The notes below the pieces were generated by a model. It was not told the DNA's origin. It ran no database searches and saw nothing but the letters and a program-made list of their open reading frames with translations. A stretch of 64,000 nucleotides of DNA from Photobacterium lutimaris (GTDB lineage Bacteria; Pseudomonadota; Gammaproteobacteria; Enterobacterales; Vibrionaceae): the NCBI RefSeq assembly GCF_003025555.1, contig NZ_PYMH01000008.1, positions 62,001 to 126,000 of the forward strand, in the 5' to 3' direction. Of this stretch, positions 33,314 to 42,519 are shown piece after piece. The position numbers and the translations under genes were made by a program. The stretch's first letter is position 1. Each line of letters begins with the position of its first letter.

Positions 33314-33795
33314 TCCTGACCTACATTGCGATCGGCAGTAATCTGTCCGATCCTGTCGCTCAGGCCAACAGTGCGATCGAGGTGCTCAAGCAGCACCCCG
33401 ATCTCAACGTAACCGCCGTGTCCTCGCTCTACAGCAGCACCCCAATGGGGCCGCAGGACCAGCCTGACTACATCAATGCCGTCGTTGCTGTCGAAACCGA
33501 ACTCAGCCCGCTCGCCCTGCTCGACTGCACCCAGTCCATCGAGCAAGAGCACGGCCGTGTCCGCAAAGCTGAGCGCTGGGGGCCACGTACCCTGGATCTC
33601 GATATCGTCCTCTACGGCGACCTGGAATATCACTGCGAGCGCCTTACGGTGCCGCACTATGGAATGAAAGACCGCGAGTTCGTGTTATACCCACTCGCTG
33701 AAATTGCCCCTGAGTTGGTACTGCCAGACCACACGCCGCTGACCGCTTTGCTTGAGCAGGTAGACCGTAACGGGCTGAGCATCTGGTCTCAGTAG
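33310..33795 (+). CDS. folK: HPPK, 6-hydroxymethyl-7,8-dihydropterin pyrophosphokinase
   Basis: Transfers diphosphate from ATP to hydroxymethyldihydropterin in folate synthesis. The 161-residue product has the family start YIAIGSNLSDP, the loop MGPQDQPDYINAVV and the signature RWGPRTLDLDIVLYG with its metal-binding aspartates. The start overlaps the pcnB stop (ATGA). panB follows after 28 bp; the pcnB-folK-panB-panC order matches E. coli. Confidence 0.97.
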   Translation: MILTYIAIGSNLSDPVAQANSAIEVLKQHPDLNVTAVSSLYSSTPMGPQDQPDYINAVVAVETELSPLALLDCTQSIEQEHGRVRKAERWGPRTLDLDIVLYGDLEYHCERLTVPHYGMKDREFVLYPLAEIAPELVLPDHTPLTALLEQVDRNGLSIWSQ

Positions 33796-33823
33796 CCGTT
33801 TCTCAGGACCAAAGGGAGAAAAC

Positions 33824-34618
33824 ATGAAAAAGATCACTATCAACGACCTGATGAAATGGAAGCAGGAAGGTCGTAAATTTGCCTCAGTTACCGCGTATGA
33901 TGCCAGCTTTTCACAACTGTTCGAGCAGCAAAATGTGCCGGTGATGCTGGTCGGTGACTCATTGGGCATGGTACTGCAAGGCAAGCCAGACACCTTGCCG
34001 GTAACGGTTGAAGAAATCGCTTACCACACCCGCAGTGTTCGTGCTGGCAGCCCGAATTCGCTGCTGATGGCCGATATGCCATTTATGAGCTACGCCACAC
34101 CAGAGCAGGCTTGCGAGAATGCTGCCACACTCATGCGTGCTGGTGCCAACATGGTCAAGCTGGAAGGCGGTGCATGGCTCGCTGAAACCGTGACCAAATT
34201 GACCGAGCGTGCCGTACCTGTTTGTGCGCATTTGGGGCTAACCCCTCAATCAGTCAATATTTTTGGCGGCTATAAAGTGCAAGGACGTGACTCCGACCAC
34301 GCTGAGCAGATGGTAAAAGATGCTATCCTGCTGAAAAACGCGGGTGCACAGATCATCTTACTGGAATGCGTACCAGTCAGCCTGGCAGAGCGCATCACCA
34401 AAGCCGTTGAAGTACCGGTTATCGGTATCGGAGCAGGCAATGTAACCGATGGTCAGATCCTGGTCATGCACGATATGTTTGGGATCTCAGCCAACTATAT
34501 CCCTCGTTTCTCCAAGAACTACCTGGCAGAAACCGGCGAGATGCGCGCAGCCGTCACCAAATACCTAGAAGATGTCGAGGCCGGAACCTTCCCGGGCCCA
34601 GAACATACCTTTGAATAA
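33824..34618 (+). CDS. panB: ketopantoate hydroxymethyltransferase PanB
   Basis: First committed step of pantothenate synthesis: adds a hydroxymethyl group from methylene-tetrahydrofolate to ketoisovalerate. The 264-residue TIM-barrel protein shows VTAYDASFSQLFE, MLVGDSLGMVLQG, KLEGG and a late IGIGAGNVTDGQ (usually D for this N). AGGGAG precedes the ATG. panC follows after 9 bp, and folK lies upstream, linking folate and pantothenate genes. Confidence 0.98.
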   Translation: MKKITINDLMKWKQEGRKFASVTAYDASFSQLFEQQNVPVMLVGDSLGMVLQGKPDTLPVTVEEIAYHTRSVRAGSPNSLLMADMPFMSYATPEQACENAATLMRAGANMVKLEGGAWLAETVTKLTERAVPVCAHLGLTPQSVNIFGGYKVQGRDSDHAEQMVKDAILLKNAGAQIILLECVPVSLAERITKAVEVPVIGIGAGNVTDGQILVMHDMFGISANYIPRFSKNYLAETGEMRAAVTKYLEDVEAGTFPGPEHTFE

Positions 34619-34627
34619 GGAATATAA

Positions 34628-35506
34628 ATGCAAACATTCGCCGAGATTGCCCAGATCCGAGAGCAAGTCCGTAGCTGGCGCCGTGAAGGCCGTCGAATTG
34701 CTTTCGTTCCGACCATGGGAAACCTGCATGAAGGCCACCTGACGCTGGTCCGCAAAGCCCGTGAATTGGCAGACGTGGTTGTAGTCAGCATTTTTGTTAA
34801 TCCGATGCAGTTCGACAAAGCAGACGATCTTGATAACTACCCGCGCACACTGGAAGACGATCTGGCCAAGCTGAACAACGAAGGGGTTGAGCTGGTCTTT
34901 ACGCCGACGCCCGATAGCATGTATCCCGAAGGCCTGGATCGCCAAACCTATGTTGAGGTACCTGGACTCTCCACCATGCTTGAAGGGGCACTGCGCCCGA
35001 GCCATTTCCGTGGCGTCTCGACGATTGTGACCAAGCTGTTCAATATTGTGCAGCCAGATATTGCCTGTTTTGGTGAGAAGGACTACCAGCAACTGGCCCT
35101 GATCCGCCAGATGGTGATCGATCTCGCCATGGATATCGAGGTTATCGGCGTCGCAACGGTACGTGAGATGGATGGCCTGGCCATGAGCTCACGCAACGGC
35201 TACCTAACGGTCGACGAGCGCCAGCGTGCACCGGTACTGGCCCGCACCATGCGCTGGATCAGCAGTCAAATGCGTGGTGGCCGCACCGATTACGCTGAAA
35301 TCGTAGTGGATGCCAACGACCAGTTGCGCGCCGCTGGATTGCAACCGGATGAAGTCTATATCCGCGATGCGGTCAGTCTGCAGCCTGTCAGCGAAGACAC
35401 CCAGCAAGCGGTGATTTTGATGTCAGCCTTCCTCGGCAAGGCACGCCTTATCGACAACCAAGTGGTTGAGCTCAATACGTCAACGGCAACCGCTGTGGAA
35501 GAGTAA
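34628..35506 (+). CDS. panC: pantothenate synthetase PanC
   Basis: Condenses pantoate and beta-alanine with ATP. The 292-residue product has the nucleotide-binding PTMGNLHEGHLTLV, the FVNPMQF loop, the GEKDYQQL motif and MSSRNGYL (KMSKS equivalent). AAGGA lies six bases before the ATG. It ends the folK-panBC run at a strong terminator. No panD is in the window. Confidence 0.98.
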   Translation: MQTFAEIAQIREQVRSWRREGRRIAFVPTMGNLHEGHLTLVRKARELADVVVVSIFVNPMQFDKADDLDNYPRTLEDDLAKLNNEGVELVFTPTPDSMYPEGLDRQTYVEVPGLSTMLEGALRPSHFRGVSTIVTKLFNIVQPDIACFGEKDYQQLALIRQMVIDLAMDIEVIGVATVREMDGLAMSSRNGYLTVDERQRAPVLARTMRWISSQMRGGRTDYAEIVVDANDQLRAAGLQPDEVYIRDAVSLQPVSEDTQQAVILMSAFLGKARLIDNQVVELNTSTATAVEE

Positions 35507-35526
35507 TCCTCCTTTGTGACCACCAT

Positions 35527-35556
35527 AAAAAATCCCGGCCAAGGCCGGGATTTTTG
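35527..35556. terminator. bidirectional terminator, panC / ABC permease
   Basis: AATCCCGGCC and GGCCGGGATT arms separated by two bases, with an A run before and a T run after; serves the converging panC and yadH-like genes. Confidence 0.92.
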
Positions 35557-35585
35557 TTTTTATGCTAACCGCTTTGGCCCGCCAG

Positions 35586-36356
35586 TTATGAGCGCAGACC
35601 AATACCCCGCGAGATCAAGTAGTAACACAGGCTATACAGGATAGCGGTGAAAACACCCAGCACCGCGAAAGAGGTGCCGATACCGACATCTGACACCCCG
35701 AGGAAGCCATAGCGGAACGCATTGACCATGTAGACAATCGGGTTCAGCTTAGACACACCCTGCCAGAATTCCGGCAGCAGGCTCAGTGAGTAGAACACGC
35801 CCCCAAGATAGGTCAACGGGGTCAGCACAAAGGTCGGGATAATACTGATATCATCAAAGGTCTTGGCAAAGATGGCATTAATCAGCCCACCCAGTGAGAA
35901 CACCACCGAGGTCATCAAGACTGTCGCGACGACAACGCCAAAGTGGGCGATCTGCAGGTCGACAAACAACAATGACACCGCCGAGACAATCACGCCGACA
36001 CCAAGGCCACGCAATACCCCACCACCGACAAAACCGGCAATAATGATATAGTTCGGCACCGGTGCCACCAGCAACTCTTCGATATTGTGCTGGAACTTGG
36101 CGCTGAAGAAGGAGGAGGCCACGTTAGAGTATGAGTTGGTGATCACCGACATCATGATCAGGCCAGGCACAATATACTCCATGTAGCTGAAACCACCCAT
36201 CTCCCCAATCCGACTGCCGATAAGGTTACCGAATATCACAAAATACAAGGTCATGGTAATAGCCGGCGGCACCATGGTCTGTACCCAGATCCGGGCAAAG
36301 CGATTCACCTCTTTGGTGATCAGACTCTTGAATGCGATCCAATACTGCCGGTTCAT
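35586..36356 (-). CDS. yadH: ABC-2 type export permease (YadH-like)
   Basis: A 256-residue inner-membrane permease with six predicted hydrophobic segments and the ABC-2 signature region around GGVFYSLSLLPEFWQGVSKLNPIVYMV. It overlaps the upstream ATPase gene by four bases, so the two form an exporter. E. coli YadH/YadG is the nearest match by order (beside can and panC). The substrate is unknown. Confidence 0.92.
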   Translation of the reverse strand: MNRQYWIAFKSLITKEVNRFARIWVQTMVPPAITMTLYFVIFGNLIGSRIGEMGGFSYMEYIVPGLIMMSVITNSYSNVASSFFSAKFQHNIEELLVAPVPNYIIIAGFVGGGVLRGLGVGVIVSAVSLLFVDLQIAHFGVVVATVLMTSVVFSLGGLINAIFAKTFDDISIIPTFVLTPLTYLGGVFYSLSLLPEFWQGVSKLNPIVYMVNAFRYGFLGVSDVGIGTSFAVLGVFTAILYSLCYYLISRGIGLRS

Positions 36357-37285
36357 GATTGGGCTCCTTGCTTGCTCTTACTATTGGCTACCAGAGTCAC
36401 GAATAACTCTTCAAGGCGGTTAGCCTTATTGCGCATTGAAATAACATCAATCCCCTGCTCGGTCAGCAGAGTAAACACTTGATTGAGGCTATCCCCTTTT
36501 TGGATATCGACTTCCAGGGTATGGTTGTCCGGCAGCGTCCAACCGATACCTTCGAGCGCAGGCTTGTTGCCATTCAGCTTCACATCCAGAATAAAGGTTT
36601 CGACCTCCAGTTTGCCAAGCAGTGCTTTCATCGAGGTATTTTCAATCAACTCGCCATGGTTGATGATGCCGATATTGCGGCACAGCATCTCCGCTTCTTC
36701 GAGGTAGTGGGTGGTGAGGATAATCGTCACTCCTTCACGGTTGATTTCACGCAGGAAATCCCACATCGAACGACGCAATTCAATATCCACCCCGGCGGTT
36801 GGCTCATCGAGGATCAGCAACCGCGGCTCATGCATCAGCGCACGGGCAATCATCAGGCGGCGCTTCATCCCACCAGAAAGGTTACGGGCACGCTCTTTGC
36901 GCTTACCCCACAGATCCAGTTGGGAGAGATACTTCTTCGCCCTCTCCTTAGCCAGCTCCTTTTCCACTCCGTAGTACCCGGCCTGATTGATCACGATCTG
37001 CTCGACCGTCTCAAATTGGTTGAAGTTGAACTCCTGCGGCACCAGCCCCAGTTGCTTTTTGGCCTCGACCAATTGGGTATCAAGGTCATAACCAAAGACC
37101 TTTACCTCGCCGGAGGTTTTGTTAACGAGAGAACTGATGATGCCAATGGTGGTTGACTTCCCAGCACCGTTGGGACCAAGCAAAGCAAAAAAGTCGCCCT
37201 CATTAACACATAGGCTCATATTTTTCAGTGCATTAACGCCACCTTTATAGGTTTTGTTTAAGTTTTTTATTTCCAAAGCGTTCAT
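36353..37285 (-). CDS. yadG: ABC exporter ATPase (YadG-like)
   Basis: The 310-residue ATPase partner of the adjacent ABC-2 permease. Visible motifs: Walker A GPNGAGKSTT (about 36-45), signature LSGGMKRRL, Walker B LLILDEPTAGVD and switch TTHYLEEAE. A C-terminal extension of about 80 residues is typical of drug/polysaccharide-export type ATPases. It diverges from can across about 200 bp. Substrate unknown. Confidence 0.94.
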   Translation of the reverse strand: MNALEIKNLNKTYKGGVNALKNMSLCVNEGDFFALLGPNGAGKSTTIGIISSLVNKTSGEVKVFGYDLDTQLVEAKKQLGLVPQEFNFNQFETVEQIVINQAGYYGVEKELAKERAKKYLSQLDLWGKRKERARNLSGGMKRRLMIARALMHEPRLLILDEPTAGVDIELRRSMWDFLREINREGVTIILTTHYLEEAEMLCRNIGIINHGELIENTSMKALLGKLEVETFILDVKLNGNKPALEGIGWTLPDNHTLEVDIQKGDSLNQVFTLLTEQGIDVISMRNKANRLEELFVTLVANSKSKQGAQS

Positions 37286-37482
37286 AAAATGCGATCTTAA
37301 TGTTAGAAACTTTCTTCGGACAACTACTCCGATTTGATATCCAGATAGCTTGTGTATAGTTACATCCGGTTTACATCGGTCTCAGAACTCCCGCAGGACT
37401 GATACCTATGTAAATTGTATTTCCTCAGCACAAGGGATCTTCCTTGTGCTACGGGTATAAAATATCAGAGAAAGGCATCATC

Positions 37483-38142
37483 ATGGCAGATATAAAACAG
37501 CTATTCGCAAATAACGTAGCTTGGTCAGAGAACATTAAGGAAGAAAAGCCTGAGTTCTTCAGCCACCTTGCGGAGGCCCAACACCCTGAATACCTCTGGA
37601 TCGGCTGTGCCGACAGCCGAGTTCCCGCCGAACGCCTAACCGGATTGGACTCCGGCGAGCTATTTGTTCACCGTAACGTCGCCAACCAAGTGATACACAC
37701 CGATCTCAACTGCCTCTCAGTGGTTCAGTATGCGGTTGATGTACTGAAAGTGCGTCATATCATTGTTTGCGGCCACTATGGCTGTGGCGGGGTCACCGCC
37801 GCTATCGAGAACCCACAGCTTGGCCTTATCAACAACTGGCTACTGCATATCCGCGATCTTTACATGAAGCACCGTTCCGACTTAGGCCAACTACCACGCG
37901 AGAAGTGGGACAACAAACTGTGCGAGATCAACGTTGCCAGTCAAGTTTACAACCTCGGTAACTCGACCATCATGCAACAGGCGTGGGAGCGTGGACAGCA
38001 AGTCAAAATCCATGGCTGGATCTACGGTATCAACGATGGGGTACTGAGTGACCTAGGAGTCACGGCAACGAGCCGCGAATCACTGGAAGTGGCCTATCAG
38101 GCGGCCATGGCGGAAATACTGCCGGGTTTCAACGAGAAATAA
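37483..38142 (+). CDS. can: beta-class carbonic anhydrase Can
   Basis: Interconverts CO2 and bicarbonate in the cytoplasm. The 219-residue product carries the zinc ligands in IGCADSR and VCGHYGCGGV and the catalytic Asp-Arg pair of the former motif. AAAGG lies seven bases before ATG 37483; an upstream 13-codon extension is unsupported. Neighbours yadGH and hpt match E. coli and V. cholerae. It converges on hpt at a shared terminator. Confidence 0.97.
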   Translation: MADIKQLFANNVAWSENIKEEKPEFFSHLAEAQHPEYLWIGCADSRVPAERLTGLDSGELFVHRNVANQVIHTDLNCLSVVQYAVDVLKVRHIIVCGHYGCGGVTAAIENPQLGLINNWLLHIRDLYMKHRSDLGQLPREKWDNKLCEINVASQVYNLGNSTIMQQAWERGQQVKIHGWIYGINDGVLSDLGVTATSRESLEVAYQAAMAEILPGFNEK

Positions 38143-38188
38143 CCCAGCTCCCCCCAAGTCATGTCAAAATGCTGAGATAGACAAGCAA

Positions 38189-38218
38189 TAAAAAAGCGAC
38201 TGCTCGCAGTCGCTTTTT
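38189..38218. terminator. bidirectional terminator, can / hpt
   Basis: AAAAAGCGACTG and CAGTCGCTTTTT arms with a four-base loop, T runs on both strands. Confidence 0.92.
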
Positions 38219-38239
38219 AATACCTGTAACCCCGATGAT

Positions 38240-38773
38240 TTAATCTTCCAGAGGGATAACCTTGCCGATAAATGGCAAGTGGCGGTATTTCTGCGCGTAA
38301 TCGATACCAACGCCTACCACGAACTCGTCAGGGATCTCGAAACCCACCCATTTAACGTCAACGTTAACTTCACGGCGCTCCGGCTTATCCAGCAGGGTAC
38401 AGATCTCAATCGAATTAGGCTCACGCAGCGACAGGATCTCACGTACCTTGTTCAAGGTATTACCGGTATCGATAATATCTTCAACCAACAGTACATCCTT
38501 GCCCTTGATGTCATCATCCAAGTCTTTAAGGATACGGACATCACGGTTGCTTTCCATGGTATTGCCATAGCTTGATGCCGTCATGAAGTCGACTTCATGC
38601 GGAAGTTCAATTGCACGAGCCAGATCGGCCATAAATACAAACGAGCCGCGTAGCAGGCCCACCATCACAAGATCTTGAGAGTCTTTATAATGTTCAGTAA
38701 TTTGCTTTCCTAGCTCTAATACACGTGCCTGAACATCCTGCTCAGAAATCATTACTTCAATGGTATGTTTCAT
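38240..38773 (-). CDS. hpt: hypoxanthine phosphoribosyltransferase
   Basis: Purine salvage: converts hypoxanthine (and guanine) with PRPP to the nucleotide. The 177-residue product has GLLRGSFVFMADLAR, the PRPP-binding VLLVEDIIDTGNTL and the end FVVGVGIDYAQKYRHLPFIG. ATG 38773 is preceded by GGAG at six bases; an earlier ATG at 38785 overlaps that site. It diverges from litR, as hpt does from hapR in V. cholerae. Confidence 0.97.
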   Translation of the reverse strand: MKHTIEVMISEQDVQARVLELGKQITEHYKDSQDLVMVGLLRGSFVFMADLARAIELPHEVDFMTASSYGNTMESNRDVRILKDLDDDIKGKDVLLVEDIIDTGNTLNKVREILSLREPNSIEICTLLDKPERREVNVDVKWVGFEIPDEFVVGVGIDYAQKYRHLPFIGKVIPLED

Positions 38774-38965
38774 CTTTATCTCCATCAGTACGGCTCAATC
38801 AGCCGCCTGTCGGCTTGCGGTAAAAACGGACCCTTATTCTACCACCCCTAAAAAGTAATAGTTATTTTATCGATCCTGTCAATTATATGATACAGAATGA
38901 ATAAAACACGATTGAATATGGACGGTTGCTACGGTAAAGTGACAACGCGTACAAAACATAACCAA

Positions 38966-38986
38966 AACAAAGACAATTGAGCTAGG
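38966..38986 (+). promoter_or_regulatory. probable Qrr sRNA pairing site in the litR leader
   Basis: The leader from AACAAAGACAA to GCTAGG can pair with the conserved Qrr core (CCTAGCCAACTGACGTTGTT in V. cholerae Qrr1, recalled) at 17 of 20 core positions, with one bulged A. It overlaps the ribosome site AGGA (38984-38987), so pairing would block translation. Confidence 0.65.
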
Positions 38987-38996
38987 AATCATCGAC

Positions 38997-39587
38997 ATGG
39001 ATACGATCGCAAAAAAAACAAGGACTCGTCTATCCCCTGAAAAACGTAAAGAGCAGCTTCTCAGCTTTGCCTTGGATGTTTTTGCAAGACGCGGCATCGG
39101 CCGGGCGGGCCATGCTGATATCGCCGATATGGCCAACGTGTCAGTTGCCACCGTTTTCAACTATTTTCCAACCCGAGAGGCCTTGGTCGAAGAAGTATTG
39201 ACCCAGGTCGAACAGCGCTTCAAGCTGATGATGAGCGACAGCTTTGCCAGCGAGAAATCACTAGAAAACCAGCTCACCGATGTTTGCTATCACCTTATTG
39301 ATCAGGTGATAGAACAGCAAGACTGGATAAAAGTATGGTTCGAATGGAGTACCTCGGTCCGTGAGGATATTTGGCCTCTATTCGTCAGTAGCAACAAGGA
39401 TAATTTCACCAAAATTGCCGACCGATTCGAACAAGCTAACCTATCCGGTGACTTTTCTCCCAGCGATCGTACATGGCAATTTCAGGGCCTCTGCTACGTG
39501 CTCTACCTACAAACCAACATCACCCCAGAACGGGAAGAGATGCAGGCTTTAGCTAATAGCCATATAAAAGCATTGCTCAAAAAGTAA
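38997..39587 (+). CDS. litR: LuxR/HapR/LitR-family quorum-sensing master regulator
   Basis: A TetR-type DNA-binding protein that switches the high-cell-density programme in vibrios (luminescence, protease, biofilm, competence). The 196 residues hold the helix-turn-helix at about 20-65 (LSFALDVFARRGIGRAGHADIADM, VSVATVFNYFPTR), followed by a ligand-pocket domain with the family's YHLIDQVIEQQDWIKVWFEWS. Position next to hpt matches V. cholerae hapR. The leader has a Qrr pairing site. The name litR is used as in Photobacterium and Aliivibrio; hapR or luxR would equally fit. Confidence 0.93.
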   Translation: MDTIAKKTRTRLSPEKRKEQLLSFALDVFARRGIGRAGHADIADMANVSVATVFNYFPTREALVEEVLTQVEQRFKLMMSDSFASEKSLENQLTDVCYHLIDQVIEQQDWIKVWFEWSTSVREDIWPLFVSSNKDNFTKIADRFEQANLSGDFSPSDRTWQFQGLCYVLYLQTNITPEREEMQALANSHIKALLKK

Positions 39588-39614
39588 TAGGTACTTTTGG
39601 TACGACCAAAACAA

Positions 39615-39642
39615 GCAAGGCCGGTCAAATGACCGGCCTTGC
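39615..39642. terminator. hairpin after litR
   Basis: Perfect 13-bp arms GCAAGGCCGGTCA and TGACCGGCCTTGC with a two-base centre, then a weakly T-rich stretch. It lies between the converging litR and fbpC and probably ends both. Confidence 0.75.
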
Positions 39643-39674
39643 GCTTTATGTTACTAATATCTCTACTGGAGCGA

Positions 39675-40709
39675 CTAACTGGCTGCGGCAAACACCACAG
39701 GCTCATGCGGCTCTAAGGTTACCGCGACCCTTTCGCCGATCTGCAAGATAAGATGTGAATTGACAATCAGGCTGTGGCCTTGGAATTCCACCGTATAGCG
39801 GCAAATATCCCCCATAAACAGCTGCTCGGTAATAATTCCAGCCCCATCTTCTGCCGGTTGTACCTTGAGGTTCTGTGGCCGAAGCAACCACTCAGCGTCA
39901 CCATTGCTGGCAGTGGCTGCATTGACGTTAATCGCCCCGAACGGTGTCGACAGCGTTCGGTTATCAGCCAATGTCACAGGCAAATAGGAGCCAGTACCCA
40001 GGAATTCGGCTACAAAGCGGCTGCTTGGACGATAATAGAGCTCGGTTGCGCTACCAAACTGCTCAATTACCCCGTTATTCATTACCGCCATGCGGTCGGC
40101 AAAGGCGAACGCCTCTTCGCGGCTGTGAGTCACGAAAATTGCCGTCACACCCTGGGCCTTGAAAATACGGCGGATCTCTTTGATCAAGCCATGGCGCACT
40201 TGGGTATCGATATTGGAAAAGGGTTCATCCAGCAGGATCAAATCCGGCTCGCAGGCCAATGCACGGGCAATGGCAACACGTTGCTGCTGGCCACCCGATA
40301 GCTGGTGCGGGTAGCGGTCATCAAGCCCGGTCAAGCGGACCAACTCCAGCATCTGCTGGATCTTGGCTGTGACTTTCTCCTTGCTCCAATCACGCAGGCC
40401 GAAGGCGATATTTTCCGCCACCGTTAAGTGCGGGAACAACGCATAGTCCTGGAATATCATCCCGATATTACGCTTCTCCGGTGGCAACCAAGTATGTTCA
40501 TCGGCAATAGTACGACCGTTGATATGGATCACACCGCTTTCCAACGGCAGTAGGCCTGCGATTGCCTTGAGCAGCGTTGTTTTGCCACAGCCACTGGCAC
40601 CTAGCAAACAAACAATCTCATTGTCTTTTACCGGCAGTGACAAGTTTTCCAGCACGGCCAGACCATTGTATTTACAGGTCAGGTTATTTACAGATAATGC
40701 ATAAGTCAT
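39675..40709 (-). CDS. fbpC: ferric iron ABC transporter ATPase
   Basis: Energises periplasmic-binding-protein-dependent Fe(III) import. The 344 residues contain Walker A GASGCGKTT (37-45), signature LSGGQQQR, Walker B LILLDEPFSNID and a C-terminal TOBE-type regulatory domain. It overlaps the permease gene by one base and is last of fbpABC, under Fur control from the fbpA promoter. Its specificity is inferred from the operon; ATPases of the spermidine/maltose type look alike. Confidence 0.93.
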   Translation of the reverse strand: MTYALSVNNLTCKYNGLAVLENLSLPVKDNEIVCLLGASGCGKTTLLKAIAGLLPLESGVIHINGRTIADEHTWLPPEKRNIGMIFQDYALFPHLTVAENIAFGLRDWSKEKVTAKIQQMLELVRLTGLDDRYPHQLSGGQQQRVAIARALACEPDLILLDEPFSNIDTQVRHGLIKEIRRIFKAQGVTAIFVTHSREEAFAFADRMAVMNNGVIEQFGSATELYYRPSSRFVAEFLGTGSYLPVTLADNRTLSTPFGAINVNAATASNGDAEWLLRPQNLKVQPAEDGAGIITEQLFMGDICRYTVEFQGHSLIVNSHLILQIGERVAVTLEPHEPVVFAAAS

Positions 40710-42337
40710 CAGTGTTTCTGCTCCAAAGAACGGTTTACCATCACCAGTGGGATCAAGCCAACAATGACCAGTAGGATCGCCGGCAAGGCAGCCAGTTCTA
40801 GCTGCTCATCAGAAGCGAAATTATAAACATACGTTGCCAAGGTCTCGAAGTTAAACGGCCGCAGCAGCAGTGCGGCATTGAGCTCTTTCATCGACTCAAT
40901 GAACACCAGCAGGCCCGCAATCAAACAACCACGGCGGATCAGCGGCAAATGGACCCGGCGCAGCATTGCCATTGAGGCATAGCCCATGGTCTTGGAAGCC
41001 ATATCAAGTGACGGTGGGATCTTGGCCAAGCTACTTTCGATACTGCCCACAGCCACCGCTGCAAAGCGCACCACGAAAGCGAAAATAATGGCAAACATGG
41101 TACCGGAGAAAATCAGTCCCGGCCGGCCCAAGCCATTGGCAATGGTAAAGTCATTAAGCAAATGATCGGCGCTGGTCAGTGGGATCATCACACCGATTGC
41201 CAGCACTGTCCCTGGTACCGCATAGCCCAAGGAGGAAATGCGGGTCGGCACAACCGTGATACTACGGCCGTCCAGGCGGCGATAGAAATTCACGATCAGC
41301 GCCAGTGCTACCGCCAGTACAGAAGCAATAAGCGACACTTTCAAACTATTGAAGCTGTACTGTTGGAACTGGCTGGTCCAGCTATCGCCAAAATAATGCC
41401 AAGCATAATAAGCAAGCTGCATCAGCGGCATCAGGAAGGCAAAGCCAATCAAGCCCCAGCACCAAGCCAATGCGAACCACTTCTTCCAGCCGGAAAGGGT
41501 ATAGCGAATATCATCGCCATGCTCAAATTCCTGCTGGAACAGTTTCTGCTTACGGCGGCTAAAGCGCTCAGCACTGATCAGAACAAAAATCATCAGCAGC
41601 ATGATAGCCGAAATTTTTGCTGCGGCATTAAGGTTCGAATAGCCAAGCCACGTATCGTACACCGCCGTGGTAAGGGTATTGACCGCGAAATAGTTGACGG
41701 TGCCAAAATCGCCCAGTGTTTCCATCGCCACCAGCGATAGACCGACGGCGATTGATGGACGGGCCAGCGGCAAAGAGATACGGCGGAAACTGTCCCATGG
41801 ACTGCATTTAAGCAAACGTGCCGATTGCAGCAAGCTGGTACTTTGCTCCATAAACGCCGCACGGGCCAACAAGTAAATATAAGGGTAAAGCACCAACGCC
41901 AATACTAGACTAGCACCACCAAGCGAGCGGATATTCGGGAACCAGTAATCATGGATGGTTTGCCAGCCCAAAATATCACGCAGTAGGATCTGGACTGGAC
42001 CGGCATAATCAAACCAGTCGGTATAGATATAACCGATGATATAGCCCGGCATCGCAAGCGGCAGCACCAATGACCATTGCAGCACCCGCTCACCAGGGAG
42101 CCGACACATCGCCATCAGCCACGCTGACGGTAAACCGAAAAGCAGGGCCAATAGCATCGTACCGGCCACCAACCAGAAGGTATTGGCGGCATAGGTCGGC
42201 ATCACAGTTCCCATCAAGTGGGAGAAGACGTCGTCAGTCTCACCAAGGGCGGTGTAAAAAATGGCGAGAATAGGCAACACCAGCAGCAGGGAAAAGCCCC
42301 AACCGCTGGTTCGCCAAAAGAGATATTTTTCTTTCAT
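40709..42337 (-). CDS. fbpB: ferric iron ABC transporter permease
   Basis: A 542-residue inner-membrane protein with about twelve hydrophobic segments and two fused BPD_transp_1 permease units, the usual architecture of FbpB/SfuB. EAA loops are visible around ARLLKCSPWDSFRRISLPLARP and SKTMGYASMAMLRRVHLPLIR. It lies 182 bp behind fbpA, a gap with a hairpin that may lower expression relative to the binding protein, and overlaps fbpC. Confidence 0.94.
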   Translation of the reverse strand: MKEKYLFWRTSGWGFSLLLVLPILAIFYTALGETDDVFSHLMGTVMPTYAANTFWLVAGTMLLALLFGLPSAWLMAMCRLPGERVLQWSLVLPLAMPGYIIGYIYTDWFDYAGPVQILLRDILGWQTIHDYWFPNIRSLGGASLVLALVLYPYIYLLARAAFMEQSTSLLQSARLLKCSPWDSFRRISLPLARPSIAVGLSLVAMETLGDFGTVNYFAVNTLTTAVYDTWLGYSNLNAAAKISAIMLLMIFVLISAERFSRRKQKLFQQEFEHGDDIRYTLSGWKKWFALAWCWGLIGFAFLMPLMQLAYYAWHYFGDSWTSQFQQYSFNSLKVSLIASVLAVALALIVNFYRRLDGRSITVVPTRISSLGYAVPGTVLAIGVMIPLTSADHLLNDFTIANGLGRPGLIFSGTMFAIIFAFVVRFAAVAVGSIESSLAKIPPSLDMASKTMGYASMAMLRRVHLPLIRRGCLIAGLLVFIESMKELNAALLLRPFNFETLATYVYNFASDEQLELAALPAILLVIVGLIPLVMVNRSLEQKH

Positions 42338-42486
42338 TGCTTACTACTTAGTACCTTTTGCAATCAAGATGTGGCACCGGGGTTCTCCACCTTCGGCAAG
42401 CCTTCCCGAGACAGGGGAATAACCTTGCTACAGGAGGGGAGAAACTACCACAACTTATTGGAAAAAGTACTTAGCCTTTAGCAATA

Positions 42487-42512
42487 AATGGGGCATTACA
42501 CCCCATTTTTTG
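42487..42512. terminator. hairpin between fbpA and fbpB
   Basis: ATGGGG and CCCCAT arms around a seven- to eight-base loop, with a T run on the plus strand and a weaker T-rich end on the minus strand. Within an operon this suggests partial termination so that fbpA transcript exceeds fbpBC. Confidence 0.5.
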
Positions 42513-42519
42513 TAACCAA

